64,000 nt of DNA from NCBI RefSeq assembly GCF_000003815.2, contig NC_049980.1, positions 1,398,740 to 1,462,739 of the forward strand, in the 5' to 3' direction. Shown piece after piece: positions 63,311 to 64,000 of the stretch. The notes under the pieces are model-generated. The model ran no database searches. It had not been told where the DNA came from and worked only from the letters and a program-made list of their open reading frames with translations. Made by a program: the position numbers and the translations under genes. Numbering within the stretch: the stretch's first letter is position 1; the number at the start of each line of letters is the position of its first letter. The DNA is from Branchiostoma floridae. Taxonomy: Eukaryota > Chordata > Leptocardii > Amphioxiformes > Branchiostomatidae.

Positions 63311-64000
63311 CTATATTTACTTGGGAAATACTGGGAAAAGTTCAGCTGGAAATTCCACTTGGAATACCAAATCATGACCTCTTGGTCTGGAGCAACAGCA
63401 CTGGTTTGCTGTGCAGTCAAATCATTAGACAGTTACAGCTCACATGCAAAGTAAAGCACACAACCGTTAAAGCTTTCTCCAGGCACTAAAGGTCACCTCC
63501 AAACACTATTGGCATGCAAGCCACTCTGGTAAAGTCCTTTCCCAGGATGCTGGCTCCAGTAAGGCACTCCAAAGAGATACAGTAATCCGGATTTTTATCG
63601 ATACTGCAAACAACATCGCTCCCTTTACTGCATTTTATATTGCGCCCTTTGATTTGGTGGATATGAGTCTTTACAATTTGATAAATACCTGGGATATTAG
63701 AAGACAAAAGTTCAGGTCGTTGTGAGTTTTACAGCGAGGCTGTAAACATTTTACAAGTGTTTTGGAATGGATGGGGGTTATCACAACCGGAATCCTGAGT
63801 AGATGTGTTATTACAAAGTTGACTGTAACTTTTAAGCATTCATTTTACACCCGAGAAAATGTTTACATAGGCTGTATTAATTGTAGTGCTTGTTTCTTGG
63901 ACATTTGTTATGGACATTTTTTTTGGAAATTATCACAGATTCTAGGTTCAACAATCAAGTATTTGCCCCATCACACATATCCATATCAGCAGGAGTCAAG
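63311..64000. other. Unannotated sequence to window end
   Basis: Nothing is recognised. The 116-codon plus-strand frame from 63139 crosses the hairpin and is taken as chance. Confidence 0.4.

Noticed and set aside
63139-63489. 116-codon plus-strand frame
   Set aside because: It runs through both arms of the hairpin at 63234-63310, and its composition gives no sign of protein.

Overview
The window looks like non-coding DNA from an animal nuclear genome, most likely a cephalochordate (Branchiostoma, amphioxus). This rests on what the sequence lacks (long ORFs, operons, any gene I can name) and on repeat families that I associate with amphioxus: foldback elements ending GCTAGTTCACCTTTATCCG, long palindromes opening CTGTAAATGC, GGTCCAGGTCC-rich hAT-type MITEs and very frequent TACATGTA octamers. 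No named host gene can be supported. The window is probably intronic or intergenic, with possible single exons at 50.2-50.8 kb and 59.0-59.8 kb (both minus strand, both uncertain). A 100-base run of N at 36810-36909 is an assembly gap.

Layout. 0-6 kb: foldback copies, two ends of a Helentron-like element, a LINE tail and a Harbinger-type MITE. 6.6-14.2 kb: mostly unique sequence, a diverged tandem array at 12.2-12.9 kb, then GC-richer sequence of regulatory style. 14-22 kb: AT-rich sequence, an hAT-type MITE with an exact 8-bp target duplication, a CTGTAAATGC palindrome, an interstitial telomeric tract, tRNA-like pseudogenes and a long SINE. 22-31 kb: unique sequence with small tandem duplications, SINE remnants, a second hAT-type MITE and a third palindrome. 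31-37 kb: a candidate recursive splice site, an array of 345-500-bp units rich in GAAAGTGAAAGT, and a 1.68-kb Helentron-like element carrying two internal tandem arrays. 37-44 kb: a LINE with broken reverse transcriptase frame, a 110-130-bp tandem array invaded by a foldback element, and a palindrome split by a Penelope-like fragment with a hammerhead-like core. 44-57 kb: mostly unique sequence with further MITEs of four kinds. 57-64 kb: a 36-bp minisatellite with coding potential, a 5'-truncated LINE tail with 12-bp target duplication, regulatory-style blocks and a pre-miRNA-sized hairpin.

The window works mainly as a record of transposition. Several insertions can be timed relative to one another, and many families are dead non-autonomous elements whose transposase would have to come from elsewhere. 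I found no new multi-gene system. The most informative structures are the Helentron-like element (34609-36290), the nested hammerhead-bearing insertion (43694-43940), the coding-like minisatellite (59024-59829) and the candidate recursive splice site (31286/31287).
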